This document shows positions 62,641 to 64,000 of a DNA stretch of 64,000 nucleotides, piece after piece. The stretch's first letter is position 1; every line of letters begins with the position of its first letter. The stretch is from Tillus elongatus. Its lineage: Eukaryota; Arthropoda; Insecta; Coleoptera; Cleridae. The position numbers and the translations under genes are program-made. Where the stretch lies: positions 33,472,266 through 33,536,265 of the forward strand of contig OZ023267.1 in the NCBI GenBank assembly GCA_964006375.1, in the 5' to 3' direction. The notes below the pieces were generated by a model. That model did not search any database. It was given only the letters and a program-made list of their open reading frames with translations, and was not told where the DNA came from.

Positions 62641-63655
62641 ACCGGCAACGGATATAAATGTGTCATCAGCGAATCAGTTAACAAATGATTTGTTACATAC
62701 ACTATGAACACCGTTAATATAAATTAAAAACAGAAAGTGACCAAAAACACTACCTTGAGGTACGCCGTATTTGCTGCTTATCTTATTAGATTTAATGTCG
62801 CCTATTCTAGAACAGTGAGACCGCTCATCCAAGTAAGCCATTGTCAAATTCAAAGCTACTGACTCAACATTATATGACTTTAATTTATCAATAAGTAATT
62901 TACGGTTTATAGTTTCAAACGCACATTTCAAATCGAGAAAGACACTTAACACTACATTGATTTCAATAATTTATTTTTTCCACTTTGTACATATAAGTTG
63001 AATAGCGGTTTCACAAGAATGTTTCTTCCTAAACTCTGACTGACCTTTATACAATAAACTATTCCTTTCAAAGAATTTTTGAAGCTGATTTCTCATAATT
63101 ATTTCAACGATCTTGTCTATAACAGGTAGGAAGTTGACCGGGCGGCATTCCTCTGGACGTGTCGGAGACGAGACTTTGGGCACAGCATAGGAATATTATG
63201 CTGTGCTTTGGGTATTGGCACGATAACACTAATCTTCAGTATACGGTCAGGTGCATTCCGACTATAATTGGAAACGCATACCAGTTTCGCTCTCATTAGA
63301 GCTCGTCAGTGCGCTATACCAAATTACAATCAGCTCTATCGGCGTTTCATCTTTTTCTAAAATCGTGTTTTAAAAGCGGGTAGCCGATCACACAAAACAA
63401 ATGCTTCAAGAGTCTGACATTAAGATCTTTATCACTGGAACCTTTATTTTTCAAAGAATACACAGTTTTGTTCAGTTCACTAAAACTAACATTTTCAAAG
63501 CTGTGAGAAGTATTATACCAACCATATTTGATCAAAATAACTTGGTCATGTTTTTGAGATGCAATTCTTTTTCGGAAAAAATATTTTGTTTTAGAAAAAC
63601 TGGTCCGATAGGGCTGGTGTACCCTGCATGTTTCTATGGGGATGAAATATAACAA
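62641..63655 (-). pseudogene. Non-LTR RT fragment interrupted by repeat E
   Basis: Minus strand: FENVSFSELNKTVYSLKNKG, SDKDLNVRLLKHLF (63655-63350), then a repeat E scrap, then LKISVIVPIPKA, ECRPVNFLPVIDKIVEIIMR, QSEFRKKHSCETAIQLICTK, SVFLDLKCAFETINRKLLID (first RT Asp), KYGVPQGSVFGHFLFLIYIN and, past a stop, FADDTFISVAG (YADD position). This is the standard RT motif order of jockey/CR1-like elements. It is cut at 62640 by the mariner terminus. Stops and the insertion inactivate it. Confidence 0.85.
63236..63345 (-). repeat. Family E scrap inside the LINE
   Basis: 'GGAAACGCATACCAGTTTCG', 'CTCTCATTAGAGCTCGTCAG' and 'GCGCTATACCAAATTAC' match 58490-58550 (inverted) and 22735-22795. The LINE reading continues on both sides. 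Confidence 0.6.
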
Positions 63656-63659
63656 TCAG

Positions 63660-64000
63660 GCCAAGGTATCCATGTAAACAAGGTAGGATCGTGTTACAAC
63701 GTGTTGGACAACTAATATATTCAAACAACTTTGTTGTTTTGGCAAAGATTTAATTCACAAGCTTTACATATTATAAAGTAAAATAATATTTACTCTAATA
63801 TATGCCCCCACTGTTTGTGTGGACATTATAAAGAAAAATAAATATTTAACTGTAATAAATCTAATATGATATGGCACAAAATATCTCAGGGTCTTGGGTT
63901 CAGGCACTAGCGGTTGTTTGGTTTTAAGGGGTACAAATAAAATCAGGTGTTATGAATAAAATTAGTTTATAAAAAAATTATTGGCTCTATATAATGCAGT
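63660..64000. other. No recognised feature
   Basis: AT-rich end of the window without genes or repeats that I can name. Confidence 0.4.

Overview
The window is AT-rich eukaryotic DNA, almost certainly from an arthropod and probably an insect. The evidence is the mix of Tc1/mariner transposons, R1-like and other non-LTR retrotransposons, a tRNA-derived SINE, and a piece of a cubitus interruptus/GLI-type gene. I found no complete host gene, no rRNA, no functional tRNA, no CRISPR array and nothing prokaryotic. The species cannot be fixed from the sequence.

Layout. 0-9 kb: a decayed DDE-like gene, a mariner tail, one copy of a ~2 kb repeat (here called family C), a LINE tail and a SINE. 9-13.3 kb: two truncated copies of the window's main LINE, a mariner remnant, and a 139-codon ORF, the last lying between 221-bp direct repeats. 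13.9-22.1 kb: (TA)n tracts carrying two mariner-type elements side by side. The second (16526-22072, named M2) was later split by a full-length LINE (17336-20499) whose single 988-codon ORF is intact; this is the only clearly coding-competent gene here. 22.5-27.3 kb: SINE-like repeats, a second family C copy with a SINE inserted, and a second DD41D-type mariner between (TA)n tracts. 27.6-37.2 kb: tandem and interspersed non-coding repeats built from a few modules: a ~31-bp palindrome (H), a (TA)n tract, a module reading 'ACTCAAAAAATAATGGGCCG', and a ~37-bp terminal repeat (TIR37). 37.6-43.5 kb: a Tc1 pseudogene and two more copies of the main LINE. 43.5-45.3 kb: a GC-rich ~280-bp tandem array. 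46.2-49.2 kb: tails of three different retroelements (RNase-H LINE, restriction-like-endonuclease LINE, Penelope-like GIY-YIG), a MITE, and a repeat holding the ci/GLI coding fragment. 50-57.4 kb: two mariner remnants, two R1-like LINE fragments head to head, and a third LINE. 57.7-64 kb: more modular repeats, then a mariner, SINE, mariner, LINE nest.

How the parts relate. Nothing forms a pathway; this is a layered graveyard of transposons. The relative order is readable in places: M2 is older than the LINE inside it, family C is older than the SINE with a 9-bp target duplication at 24 kb, and a modular repeat is older than the ci/GLI fragment inside it. The most interesting items are that ci/GLI fragment, the repeated pairing of mariner ends with (TA)n tracts, the ORF1-less LINE with a shared 5' start and a possible 5' RNA fold, and the modular non-autonomous repeat families.

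All reading was by eye on both strands. Boundaries of degenerate elements are good to roughly 10-50 bp and clade names rest on remembered motifs, not on searches.
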